From Flectobacillus major DSM 103 (lineage in GTDB: Bacteria > Bacteroidota > Bacteroidia > Cytophagales > Spirosomataceae): a stretch of 64,000 nt of DNA. Under the pieces are notes generated by a model that had not been told where the DNA came from, did no database searches, and saw only the letters and a list, made by a program, of their open reading frames with translations. This document shows positions 56,324 to 64,000 of this stretch, piece by piece; within the stretch, counting starts at the first letter, position 1, and each line of letters begins with the position of its first letter. Location: contig NZ_KE386491.1 of the NCBI RefSeq assembly GCF_000427405.1, forward strand, positions 3,145,001 through 3,209,000, given 5' to 3'. The translations under genes were made by a program, and so were the position numbers.

Positions 56324-57748
56324 ATGACTACTTACGATAAGAATTTAGGCACAAAACAAAAAGCACTCCGCATCAACTTAGACCGTCGTATTTACGGCTC
56401 TTTTGCTGAAATTGGAGCAGGACAAGATGTGGCAACCAATTTTTTCAAAGCTGGCGGGGCTTCAGGAACAATTGCCAAAACTATTTCTGCCTACGATATG
56501 GCATTTTCGGATGCTATTTATGGAGAAGAACCTTCGGGCCGCTATGTCTGTGAGCCACGTTTGATAAAAATGCTCAATCGTGAATATAAATTGCTCAACG
56601 TACGTCTGACAGAAAGTGCTTCGGAAAAAATGTTCTTTTCTTTTGCTGATACCGTTGCAGCATTGAATTACCAAAAAACCAATGACCCACATGGCTGGAT
56701 TGGCCTTCGCTTTCAGCTTCGTCCAAATTCAGACCCCAACGATGTTATTGTTCACGTTAGAATGAAGGATAATGACAACGTCCTCCAACAACAGGCTTTG
56801 GGTATTATTGGGGTCAATTTGATTTATGGATGTTTTTATTACAACGAACAACCCGAGATATTGCTTCAGTCGCTTATGGACGACCTGCATACCGACCGTA
56901 TCGAAATAGATATGATTCGTTTTGCTGGCCCCGACTTTGCCGATGTAGACAACCGTGTGATGTCGTTGCACTTAGTTAAAAAAGGCTTTACCAATGCAGC
57001 CCTATTTGGCCCCGACGGCAATGTAATGAACCCTTCTGAGGCTTTCTATAAAAAACATATTGTGGCTGTTCGTGGTCGCTTTCGTCCTGTAACCAACGTA
57101 TTTTTGGATATGTTGAAAAAAGGACAAATGCAGTTTGAAAATGAACCCGATGTCGACGACGACAAAGTGGTAGTTTTGTCGGAATTAACCCTCCGAAATC
57201 TACAAAGTAGTGATGAAGAAATTAACGAGAAAGACTTCCTAGACCGTGTTGATATTCTTTGTTCGTTGGGTCAAACAGTACTTATTTCCAATTTCCATGA
57301 GTATTACAAATTGGTATCTTATTTAAGTCGATTTACTCAACGCCGCATGGCCTTGATTATGGGTATGCCCAACTTGTCGTATATCTTTGAGGAAAAACAC
57401 TACCAAAACCTATCTGGAGGTATTTTGGCGGCATTTGCTACTTTATTTGGTCCAAAAATTAAGCTCTATCTTCACCCAATGATTGATAGCAATGGCAACG
57501 TTGTTACGTCCAAAGAATTTAGTCCCCCAGAGCATCTCAAGGGCTTATTCCAATATATGCTCGACAACGATAAGTTTGAGGATATTACCAATTATGACAA
57601 AACCCTATTGTCTATCCATGCCGATAGCGTTTTGAATACTATTCAATCTGGTCAAAGTGGCTGGGAAGAATTTGTACCAAAATCGGTAGCCAAAATGATT
57701 AAAGAAAACTGCTTGTTTGGCTATCCTTGCGAAGTAAAAACAGTTTAA
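56324..57748 (+). CDS. Conserved protein with IGAGQ motif, unknown function
   Basis: A 474-residue cytoplasmic-looking protein belonging to a family I recognise by sequence but without an established function; it has sometimes been given unrelated names in databases. Its signature is RRIYGSFAEIGAGQDVATNF followed by FKAGGASGTIAKTISAYDM, and later HGWIGLRFQLRPNS. There is no signal peptide, P-loop or transmembrane segment. It lies between a sugar-kinase-like gene and mnmD, with the terminator at 57765. I cannot assign a reaction. Confidence 0.75.
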   Translation: MTTYDKNLGTKQKALRINLDRRIYGSFAEIGAGQDVATNFFKAGGASGTIAKTISAYDMAFSDAIYGEEPSGRYVCEPRLIKMLNREYKLLNVRLTESASEKMFFSFADTVAALNYQKTNDPHGWIGLRFQLRPNSDPNDVIVHVRMKDNDNVLQQQALGIIGVNLIYGCFYYNEQPEILLQSLMDDLHTDRIEIDMIRFAGPDFADVDNRVMSLHLVKKGFTNAALFGPDGNVMNPSEAFYKKHIVAVRGRFRPVTNVFLDMLKKGQMQFENEPDVDDDKVVVLSELTLRNLQSSDEEINEKDFLDRVDILCSLGQTVLISNFHEYYKLVSYLSRFTQRRMALIMGMPNLSYIFEEKHYQNLSGGILAAFATLFGPKIKLYLHPMIDSNGNVVTSKEFSPPEHLKGLFQYMLDNDKFEDITNYDKTLLSIHADSVLNTIQSGQSGWEEFVPKSVAKMIKENCLFGYPCEVKTV

Positions 57749-57764
57749 TATTCCTTATATCAAC

Positions 57765-57797
57765 AAAGGTGCTTGGAGTTATATTCCAAGCACCTTT
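57765..57797. terminator. Bidirectional terminator at the mnmD 3' end
   Basis: AAAGGTGCTTGGA (57765-57777) and TCCAAGCACCTTT (57785-57797) pair perfectly over 13 bp; the mnmD stop codon begins in its edge. T-rich sequence flanks it. Confidence 0.8.
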
Positions 57798-58449
57798 ATT
57801 CTTTTACTGCCCTCAAAACTTCCCTTTTACCATAAGGGCCTGGATGTTTTTCTACTTTAAACCCTGCTGCTATCAAGGCCTTTCTAACAACAGTTTTTGA
57901 ACAATAGGTTGTCAAAAAACCACCTTTGTTCATAGCATTATAGAGCTTTACAAAGACCTCTTCCGTCCAAAGTTCGGGCTGGGTAGTAGGCGAAAAAGCA
58001 TCATAGAAAATGAGGTCGATATTATTCCCCAAATCGTATTGAAGCAAATCTTGTTGTACTTTCTTGAGTTGAAAACCAGTATCAATGGCTACTGTTTGTT
58101 CCCATGTTGCTTCATGAATTTTGGTAAGCAAGTTTGTAGAAAAAATTTCACCATAATTCAAGGCTGCTATTTCCTCTTGTCCGATAGGGTATGCTTCTAT
58201 TACTTCATATACAATATTGGTTTGTTCTTTTTGAGCTTCTAGGGCAGTTAATAATACATTTAAGCCCGTACCCAAGCCCATTTCAAAAATCTTAATAGTC
58301 TGTTTTTCTTGAAGTTTTGGCCATAGCCCCAGCTCAATAAAAACCCTCATAGACTCCTGAACAGCTCCATTAACCGAGTGATGCCACACATCCAAATCAG
58401 TATTATACAAAGTATGAGAGCCATCTTTGGTCAAAACTAATTTAATCAT
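57796..58449 (-). CDS. mnmD: MnmD-type tRNA U34 methyltransferase
   Basis: A 217-residue SAM-dependent enzyme that methylates the wobble-uridine side chain (5-aminomethyl-2-thiouridine to mnm5s2U). EMGLGTGLNVLLTALEA is the SAM-binding site and LIFYDAFSPTTQPELWTEEVF is the family signature; GGFLTTYCSKTVVRKAL and HPGPYGKREVLRA follow. The MnmC oxidase domain is absent, as in the stand-alone MnmD form. Located between carA and the unknown protein. Confidence 0.9.
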   Translation of the reverse strand: MIKLVLTKDGSHTLYNTDLDVWHHSVNGAVQESMRVFIELGLWPKLQEKQTIKIFEMGLGTGLNVLLTALEAQKEQTNIVYEVIEAYPIGQEEIAALNYGEIFSTNLLTKIHEATWEQTVAIDTGFQLKKVQQDLLQYDLGNNIDLIFYDAFSPTTQPELWTEEVFVKLYNAMNKGGFLTTYCSKTVVRKALIAAGFKVEKHPGPYGKREVLRAVKE

Positions 58450-58488
58450 TTTTTTCGTTCATTATCATTCATCCGTTTGGCATAAAAA

Positions 58489-58510
58489 AGGCAGTTCGGA
58501 AGAACTGCCT
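58489..58510 (-). terminator. Terminator of carA
   Basis: AGGCAGTTC and GAACTGCCT form a perfect 9-bp stem with a 4-base loop; the minus strand continues with a T-run. Confidence 0.85.
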
Positions 58511-58516
58511 GCAATT

Positions 58517-59614
58517 TTATAACATTCCCACAAAAGAATCAAACAAATAACGAGAATCGTGCGGGCCAGGAGAAGCCTCTGGGTGGTGTTGCACCGAGAA
58601 TGCCGGCTTATCTTTTCTACGCAAGCCTTCTACCGTTTTGTCGTTCAAATTGATATGAGTAAGCTCTACATTAGGATTGCTTTCCAATTCTTCCATTTTC
58701 ACAGCAAAGCCATGATTTTGAGAAGTAATTTCAGACAAACCAGTAATCAAGTTTTTCACTGGGTGATTCAATCCACGGTGTCCATTTTTCATTTTATATG
58801 TAGACAAACCAGAAGCTTGAGCCAAAATTTGGTGACCAAGACAAATACCAAATGTTGGTTTATCATTTCCTACGATTTCCTTAACTGTTTCTACGGCATA
58901 AGGCATTACAGCAGGGTCGCCAGGGCCATTCGATATAAAATATCCTTTAGGACCCCAAGATTCCATTTCAGCAAAAGAAGTTTTTGCAGGGAAAACCTTC
59001 AAAAAACAGCCTCTGTCGGTCAAGTTAGTAAGAATACTTTTCTTAACACCCAAGTCGAGTACAGCTACCTTAACATCAGAGTTTTCGTCACCCAAAAAGT
59101 AAGCTTCTTGAGTACATACTTGAGACGAAAGTTCAAGTCCTTCCATTGGAGGAACTTTGGCTAATTCTTTTTTTAATTCTTCAACATCTAAAATTGCAGA
59201 AGAAATGATACAATTCATCACCCCTTTTTCACGGATATGTCTCACAATTTGGCGAGTATCAACACCTGAAATACCTACAATACCTGCTTTTTCAAAATAC
59301 TCTTGTAATGAACCATCAGCCGTTTTGCGAGAATGAATCGGAGAGAATTCATTACATACCATACCTGCTATCTTCACAGAAGCCGACTCTTCTTCAAGGT
59401 CGTTGACTACACCATAGTTTCCAATATGCGAAGTGGTATTTACAATTACCTGTCCAAAATACGAAGGGTCGGTATAAATTTCCTGATACCCAGTCATTCC
59501 CGTATTGAAGCAGATTTCACCGCCACTCGTCCCGATTTTCCCGAGGGCGTTGCCTCTAAAAACTGTGCCGTCTTCCAACAATAAAATAGCTGGTTGGCTT
59601 TGTGTTACTTTCAT
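58517..59614 (-). CDS. carA: Carbamoyl-phosphate synthase small subunit
   Basis: A glutamine amidotransferase subunit of 365 residues from the ATG at 59614 (MKVTQSQPAILLLED). The N-terminal domain has GTVFRGNALG and FNTGMTGYQEI; the class I amidotransferase domain has FGICLGHQILAQASG (catalytic Cys) and QHHPEASPG (His, Glu). It supplies ammonia for arginine and pyrimidine synthesis. An upstream start at 59644 is rejected because a TAACTTTG box (59642-59649) lies there. carB is not in the window. Confidence 0.96.
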   Translation of the reverse strand: MKVTQSQPAILLLEDGTVFRGNALGKIGTSGGEICFNTGMTGYQEIYTDPSYFGQVIVNTTSHIGNYGVVNDLEEESASVKIAGMVCNEFSPIHSRKTADGSLQEYFEKAGIVGISGVDTRQIVRHIREKGVMNCIISSAILDVEELKKELAKVPPMEGLELSSQVCTQEAYFLGDENSDVKVAVLDLGVKKSILTNLTDRGCFLKVFPAKTSFAEMESWGPKGYFISNGPGDPAVMPYAVETVKEIVGNDKPTFGICLGHQILAQASGLSTYKMKNGHRGLNHPVKNLITGLSEITSQNHGFAVKMEELESNPNVELTHINLNDKTVEGLRRKDKPAFSVQHHPEASPGPHDSRYLFDSFVGML

Positions 59615-59641
59615 TGGTTGATATTTGGTTAAAAAATTATG

Positions 59642-59649
59642 CAAAGTTA
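59642..59649 (-). promoter_or_regulatory. Possible -7 box of carA
   Basis: TAACTTTG on the minus strand, about 27 bases before the carA ATG. The partner TTG is replaced by TCG at a spacing of 18, so this is only a partial match. Confidence 0.4.
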
Positions 59650-59821
59650 AGCGAAAATGAATAAAAACGAAGAGAAATTCTCATCATCTCCCGATAAGTA
59701 CGCATAATGTGATGGTAGTAAACTTTACTATTTCACTATACAATGTATTTTTATAAATAAAACAAGCTAAGTATAAATACTTGCTTCTATTATAGAACCA
59801 ATATTGGTTGGGGCATAAAAA

Positions 59822-59848
59822 AAGCCTCAATCCAAAAGATTGAGGCTT
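59822..59848 (-). terminator. Terminator of the alpha operon
   Basis: AAGCCTCAATC and GATTGAGGCTT pair perfectly around CAAAA, followed on the minus strand by a long T-run. It lies just past rplQ. Confidence 0.9.
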
Positions 59849-59869
59849 CTATAAGGAAGGTCATCAAGA

Positions 59870-60409
59870 CTATTCCTCTGTTTTTTCTTCTGTAGCTGGA
59901 GCTTCAGGAGTAGTTTCTTCGGCTGCAGGAGCTTCAGTTACCACTTCAGCAGAAGGAGTTGCTTCTACAGCTGCATCAGCTTTCTTAGAAGAACCACGAC
60001 GGCTACGACGAGTTTTAACAGCTTTTTCTTCAACTGCTGCCAACAACACCTCGTTGAAGTCAACTAATTCGATCAAACAGATATCAGCGTTGTCACCAAG
60101 ACGATTTCCTAATTTGATAATTCTTGTGTATCCACCAGGGCGAGAAGCGATTTTCTCAGACACTACACCAAAAAGTTCTTTTACAGCTTCTTTATTTTGC
60201 AAATAAGAGAATACAACACGACGGCTGTTAGTATCGTCAGTTTTTGATTTAGTAATCAAAGGCTCAACATACTTTCTTAATTCTTTTGCTTTTGCAGTTG
60301 TAGTTTCAATTCTTTTGTGAAGAATCAAAGAAGAAGCCATATTTGATAACAAAGCGGCTCTGTGTGAGGCAGTTCTGCCTAAATGGTTGAATTTTTTACC
60401 GTGTCTCAT
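59870..60409 (-). CDS. rplQ: 50S ribosomal protein L17
   Basis: A 179-residue L17, longer than the 120-130 residues of most bacteria. [24 protein letters not shown] is the family N-terminus; [17 protein letters not shown] and [15 protein letters not shown] follow. From about residue 125 the protein changes to a Lys/Arg segment and then an acidic Ala/Glu/Pro-rich tail ([20 protein letters not shown]), a low-complexity extension typical of Bacteroidota L17. It ends the alpha operon. Confidence 0.97.
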   Translation of the reverse strand: MRHGKKFNHLGRTASHRAALLSNMASSLILHKRIETTTAKAKELRKYVEPLITKSKTDDTNSRRVVFSYLQNKEAVKELFGVVSEKIASRPGGYTRIIKLGNRLGDNADICLIELVDFNEVLLAAVEEKAVKTRRSRRGSSKKADAAVEATPSAEVVTEAPAAEETTPEAPATEEKTEE

Positions 60410-60558
60410 TGTTTTTCGTAAGTTGAAAGCGACAAAACCTTAAAGCCTATCGCTGCGGTTAGGATACCTTTTGGGCCCCCACCTATTACTACTGTTTATT
60501 ATAAAAATCAAAATACAAAGTTACAAGAAGTTTATTATAACTTTGTATTTCAGCTTTA

Positions 60559-61548
60559 TCAATCTTCGTCTAAACGATAACGGATTACATCCATACCGAA
60601 ATGAAGACCTTTTTCTTCTACTAATTGTTCTAATTCAGTCAAAGACTTCTTACCGAAGTTACGGAATTTCATCATATCAGAAATTTCCAATTTAACTAAA
60701 TCACCTAAAGTTCTCACGTCTGCTGATTTCAAACAGTTATAAGCACGCACCGACAAATCTAGGTCTGCCAATGGTGTTTTCAATAACTTTCTCATATGCA
60801 ACATTTCCTCATCAACAACGTTTTCATCTTCAGCTTTCATAGCTTCAAATGTCATTGTTTGATCCGAGAATAGCATAAAGTGTTGAATCAAGATATACGC
60901 TGCACCTTTCAAAGCATCTTCTGGGTGAATCGAGCCATCAGTCTCAATATCCAAAATCAATTTTTCGTAGTCAGTTTTTTGTTCCACACGAGTATTTTCT
61001 ACGCTGAACTTAACGTTCTTGATAGGCGTATAAATGGCATCGATAGGAATATGGCCAAAAGGAGGCTCTGTATTACGAGGTTCGTCGGCAGGAACGTAAC
61101 CACGTCCTTTCTCAACGATAATTTCCATTTCAAACTCTTTTGATTCATCCAAGTTACAGATAACTAATTCTGGATTAAGGATTTCAAAATAGTTTGTAAA
61201 TTTGTTTATATCCCCCGCTGTCAAAGTGTTCTGACCTTTTACTCTGACATTGATTTTATTTTCAAGGATTTCTTGAGCCTTCTTGAAGCGAACTTTTTTC
61301 AAATTCAAGATAATCTCAGTCATATCCTCAATAACACCCTCAATAGCTGAGAACTCATGCAATACTCCGCTTACTTTCACGCTAGTGATTGCGTAGCCTT
61401 CAAGCGAAGACAACAAGATTCTACGAAGTGCGTTACCAATTGTAACGCCATAGCCTTTTTCGAGAGGCTTAAACTCAAATAACCCGTGAAAGTCGTCAGC
61501 TTTCTCCATAACGACTTTGTCGGGCATTTGGAATGCTAATATTGACAT
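60559..61548 (-). CDS. rpoA: RNA polymerase alpha subunit
   Basis: A 329-residue alpha subunit. The N-terminal dimerisation and beta/beta'-binding domain ([41 protein letters not shown]) is joined by a linker to the C-terminal DNA-contacting domain ([21 protein letters not shown] and [21 protein letters not shown]). Placement between rpsD and rplQ is standard. A 299-base spacer with a hairpin separates it from rpsD. Confidence 0.98.
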   Translation of the reverse strand: MSILAFQMPDKVVMEKADDFHGLFEFKPLEKGYGVTIGNALRRILLSSLEGYAITSVKVSGVLHEFSAIEGVIEDMTEIILNLKKVRFKKAQEILENKINVRVKGQNTLTAGDINKFTNYFEILNPELVICNLDESKEFEMEIIVEKGRGYVPADEPRNTEPPFGHIPIDAIYTPIKNVKFSVENTRVEQKTDYEKLILDIETDGSIHPEDALKGAAYILIQHFMLFSDQTMTFEAMKAEDENVVDEEMLHMRKLLKTPLADLDLSVRAYNCLKSADVRTLGDLVKLEISDMMKFRNFGKKSLTELEQLVEEKGLHFGMDVIRYRLDED

Positions 61549-61741
61549 ATTTCGTAGCTTAATTTATCTTAGATTTTATAAGAATAGAGTAATCGAGCGT
61601 AATATACGAAATAACTTTGTGAGTTTTAGGGTTTTAGGGTAAAAATTTGCAAAATTTCTTGACAAATTTGTTTTTTTTTATTATATTACAAAATTCGCAA
61701 GAAAAAATTTACCTAATAACTTACCGTAATTCACTTTTATG

Positions 61742-61778
61742 AAATATCGAATACCAATAAAATTGATATTCGATATTT
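61742..61778. other. Hairpin between rpsD and rpoA
   Basis: AAATATCGAATA (61742-61753) and TATTCGATATTT (61767-61778) pair over 12 bp with a 13-base loop. It may be an RNA processing or autogenous control site in the alpha operon; there is no attached T-run. Confidence 0.5.
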
Positions 61779-61847
61779 AAACTGACTAAGTTTTTCCTAT
61801 CTATTGCTAACAAAACTTTAGTAAAAATAGTTTTATTATAGCTACGA

Positions 61848-62453
61848 TTACTTCGAGTAAAGCTCGACGATTGCCTGCTCGTTGAAGTTTTCAGGAATGT
61901 CACTTCTCTCAGGATAAGATAAGAATTTACCAGTTAAAGAAGAAGCTTCCCACTCCAACCAGTTAAAACGCTTACCTGCTTTTCCAGCAAGAGAATTAGT
62001 TACAACTTCCAAAGACTTTGATTTCTCACGAACACCAATTAACTGTCCTGGCTTTAAAGAATATGATGGGATATTTACAATTTCGCCGTCAACGATAATG
62101 TGTTTGTGAATAACCAATTGGCGTGCAGCACGACGAGTTGGAGCAATTCCTAAACGGTAAACTGTATTGTCAAGACGAGCTTCACATAATTTCAAAAGGT
62201 TTTCACCTTTAATACCTTCTCTTACAGCAGCTTTGTGGAAAAGATTCTCGAATTGTTTTTCAAGAATACCGTACGTGTATTTCACTTTTTGCTTTTCTTT
62301 CAACTGCAATGCGTATTCAGATTGCTTAGTGCGTTTACCTTTTCCGTGTTGACCTGGGCCGTAATTTTTGCGTGATAACGCTTTACTTGGACCTAAGATT
62401 GGCTCACCAAAACGACGAGCAATTTTTGATTTTGGACCTGTGTATCTTGCCAT
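61848..62453 (-). CDS. rpsD: 30S ribosomal protein S4
   Basis: A 201-residue primary rRNA-binding protein that also controls the alpha operon in E. coli. [21 protein letters not shown] opens the protein, [19 protein letters not shown] follows, and the S4 RNA-binding domain is [20 protein letters not shown] through [16 protein letters not shown]. The Zn-binding Cys set of some S4 proteins is absent. A hairpin precedes it. Confidence 0.98.
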   Translation of the reverse strand: MARYTGPKSKIARRFGEPILGPSKALSRKNYGPGQHGKGKRTKQSEYALQLKEKQKVKYTYGILEKQFENLFHKAAVREGIKGENLLKLCEARLDNTVYRLGIAPTRRAARQLVIHKHIIVDGEIVNIPSYSLKPGQLIGVREKSKSLEVVTNSLAGKAGKRFNWLEWEASSLTGKFLSYPERSDIPENFNEQAIVELYSK

Positions 62454-62524
62454 TATTTGTATGAAATTGAGTCAATGAGCATCTTTTGCTCAATGAAGTA
62501 ATTAAGTTATGAGAAACATGAAAA

Positions 62525-62554
62525 CGAAGGGTAATAATTACTAATTACCCTTCG
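62525..62554 (-). promoter_or_regulatory. Hairpin in the rpsK-rpsD spacer, possible autoregulatory site
   Basis: CGAAGGGTAAT and ATTACCCTTCG pair perfectly over 11 bp with an 8-base loop; on the minus strand it is followed by TTTTCATG. It lies about 70 bases before the rpsD ATG and could be an S4 target or a weak attenuator. Confidence 0.5.
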
Positions 62555-62596
62555 CAATACCTTTACATGATTATTGCCAAAGCAACAACCCTAGAA

Positions 62597-62992
62597 TTAT
62601 ACCCTACGACGTTTTGGAGGACGACATCCGTTGTGTGGAAGTGGAGTAATATCTTTGATAGAAGTTACTTCAATACCAGCATTTGCAATAGTTCTGATAG
62701 CCGATTCACGGCCAGCACCAGGACCCTTTACAAATACTTCAGCTTTTTTCATCCCAGCTTCTACAGCCACGGCAGCACAGTTTGTGGCAGCAGTTTGAGC
62801 AGCATAAGGAGTGTTTTTCTTAGAGCCTTTGAAGCCCATTTTACCAGCTGAAGCCCAAGATATAACTTGTCCTTGGCTATTAGTAATAGAGATAATAATA
62901 TTATTAAAAGAAGCCTTGATGTGTACTTGACCAACCTGTTCAACTACAACAACTCTCTTTTTTGCTTTATCTTTTCTTTTAGCTTGTGCCAT
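62597..62992 (-). CDS. rpsK: 30S ribosomal protein S11
   Basis: A 131-residue platform protein. [43 protein letters not shown], and the C-terminus [19 protein letters not shown] are diagnostic. It sits between rpsM and rpsD in the alpha operon on the minus strand. Confidence 0.98.
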   Translation of the reverse strand: MAQAKRKDKAKKRVVVVEQVGQVHIKASFNNIIISITNSQGQVISWASAGKMGFKGSKKNTPYAAQTAATNCAAVAVEAGMKKAEVFVKGPGAGRESAIRTIANAGIEVTSIKDITPLPHNGCRPPKRRRV

Positions 62993-63077
62993 TTTAAGAG
63001 TTTTGTTTAATGTGCTATACCGAGTTTTTCGAAGTTAATCGAATCTTTGGTACAATAACGCTACATTACTTTAATGA

Positions 63078-63455
63078 TTACTTAGTAGCTTTTTTCTTGT
63101 TAGCAACTGTCTTACGTTTACCCTTACGAGTACGAGAGTTGTTTTTAGTTCTTTGACCACGCAAAGGAAGACCTTTACGGTGACGAAGACCACGGTAGCA
63201 ACCAATGTCCATCAAACGCTTGATGTTCAACTGAATTTCAGAACGCAATTGTCCTTCAGTTTTAAATTCACCAGCAATAATGTTACGAATGGCACTAGCT
63301 TCCTCATCGTTCCACTCACCAGCTTTCTTATCTAAAGAAATACCAGCCTGTGTCAAAATTTTCTGAGCAGTGCTACGACCTATACCGAAGATATAGGTCA
63401 AAGCGATTTCGCCTCTTTTTTTATCGGGAATATCAACCCCTGCAATACGAGCCAT
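63078..63455 (-). CDS. rpsM: 30S ribosomal protein S13
   Basis: A 125-residue protein of the 30S head. [33 protein letters not shown] and the basic tail [21 protein letters not shown] are typical. It follows rpmJ in the alpha operon. Confidence 0.98.
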   Translation of the reverse strand: MARIAGVDIPDKKRGEIALTYIFGIGRSTAQKILTQAGISLDKKAGEWNDEEASAIRNIIAGEFKTEGQLRSEIQLNIKRLMDIGCYRGLRHRKGLPLRGQRTKNNSRTRKGKRKTVANKKKATK

Positions 63456-63532
63456 ATTGTTCTAAAGCTTTTTAGTTTATTTAGGTATTCAAGATTAGTA
63501 ATTTCTCAACTACCGATTCTTAAATTTTCTAA

Positions 63533-63649
63533 TTAACCCTGTCTTTGTTTAAACTTTGGATTTTTTTTGTTAATAACATAAAGTTTGCCGTTACGACGGA
63601 TTACTTTACATTCAGCACTACGCTTTTTGATAGACGCTTTAACTTTCAT
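63533..63649 (-). CDS. rpmJ: 50S ribosomal protein L36, zinc-ribbon-less form
   Basis: A 38-residue protein read directly from the minus strand: [20 protein letters not shown] and ending KFKQRQG. It is the usual L36 length and in its usual place between infA and rpsM. In the zinc-binding type the ligands are Cys11, Cys14, Cys27 and His32; here only Cys14 is kept and the others are Ser11, Asn27 and Phe32, so it cannot hold zinc. The same pattern is common in Bacteroidota. Confidence 0.95.
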   Translation of the reverse strand: MKVKASIKKRSAECKVIRRNGKLYVINKKNPKFKQRQG

Positions 63650-63742
63650 TGTAGTATTGTCTTAAAAGTTGTCAATTAATTGCGACAGGGCTAAAAGCAT
63701 TAGCCTTTGCTTACTGCCTACTGCTAATTGCCAACTGTCATT

Positions 63743-63961
63743 TTATTTGTAACGATACACGATTCTTGCTTTTGTCAAGTCATAAGGTGACATTTCTAGT
63801 TTCACCTTATCTCCTGGTAAAATTTTGATGTAATTCATTCTCATTTTACCAGAAATATGGGCAATCACTTGATGAGTATTCTCTAGCTCTACTCTGAACA
63901 TAGCGTTAGAAAGTGCCTCTACGATGGTACCATCAACTTCAATGGATGATTGTTTTGCCAT
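63743..63961 (-). CDS. infA: Translation initiation factor IF-1
   Basis: A 72-residue S1/OB-fold factor. [40 protein letters not shown] and the C-terminus [17 protein letters not shown] (here [19 protein letters not shown]) are characteristic. It is the first alpha-operon gene visible; any map and secY genes lie beyond the window end. Confidence 0.97.
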   Translation of the reverse strand: MAKQSSIEVDGTIVEALSNAMFRVELENTHQVIAHISGKMRMNYIKILPGDKVKLEMSPYDLTKARIVYRYK

Positions 63962-64000
63962 AAAATTGTATTATTTGTTAGTCGTAATTCGTGAAATATT

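Noticed and set aside
58559-59164. 201-codon frame antisense to carA
   Set aside because: Shadow of a firmly identified gene; composition is unlike the neighbours.
61618-61650. TTTTAGGG-like repeats upstream of rpoA
   Set aside because: Only two imperfect units in AT-rich spacer; not enough to call a repeat array.

Overview
The window is chromosomal DNA from a low-GC member of the Bacteroidota, most likely the Cytophagales (a Flectobacillus/Arcicella/Spirosoma-like organism; this placement is inference from gene content). The supporting signs are a large secreted protein with a type IX secretion C-terminal sorting domain, many small lipoproteins, a zinc-ribbon-less L36, short F1 epsilon, start codons without Shine-Dalgarno sequences, and several promoters of the Bacteroidota form TTG-N19..21-TAnnTTTG. 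No rRNA, CRISPR array, prophage or intact insertion sequence was seen. One tRNA gene (initiator Met) is present.

Layout. 1-5.8 kb: the 3' two thirds of feoB, a MITE-like repeat, an arsenosugar-type operon (AhpD-like protein, radical SAM ArsS, TIGR04282-type glycosyltransferase) and nnr for NAD(P)H-hydrate repair. 6-9.1 kb: rplS, then an acyl-CoA dehydrogenase and a MarR regulator whose promoters carry paired copies of one palindrome. 9.2-12.1 kb: secreted and lipoprotein genes of unknown role, a beta-lactamase-fold serine hydrolase and a second copy of the repeat. 12.2-20.4 kb: a tightly packed minus-strand run of seven genes, with five lipid-modification genes (DUF1475-like membrane protein, two cyclopropane-synthase-type methyltransferases, an FAD amine-oxidase-like enzyme, a DUF1365 protein) followed by two lipoprotein genes. 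20.9-22.8 kb: atpD-atpC. 23.4-31.7 kb: a membrane/TPR protein, a LolD/MacB-type ATPase, tRNA-fMet, era, der, an EamA transporter and a Ycf48-like propeller. 31.7-36.4 kb: the T9SS cargo protein and an acyl-CoA synthetase. 36.5-42.3 kb: a siroheme synthase, an orphan LytTR response regulator, class II aldolase, cysE-cysM and a divergent MTHFR-like gene. 42.7-59.6 kb: mostly housekeeping genes (RsmB/F-like, gpmI, LMW-PTP, ftsB-like, eno, thiL, mnmD, carA) mixed with uncharacterised proteins. 59.8-64 kb: the alpha operon infA-rpmJ-rpsM-rpsK-rpsD-rpoA-rplQ on the minus strand.

How the parts fit. Sulfur assimilation is represented by siroheme synthesis (for sulfite reductase), cysE and cysM. Fatty-acid use is represented by the MarR-controlled acyl-CoA dehydrogenase and the acyl-CoA synthetase. 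The 15.7-20.4 kb operon probably alters membrane acyl chains. The most promising candidates for new biology are this lipid operon with its two downstream lipoproteins, the paired MarR operators, the two-copy inverted-repeat element, the conserved protein of unknown function at 56.3-57.7 kb, and the divergent MTHFR-like enzyme. Nothing in the window looks like a wholly new defence or mobile system. Promoter boxes repeatedly overlap the longest possible start codon and so point to shorter proteins; this was used to choose several starts.
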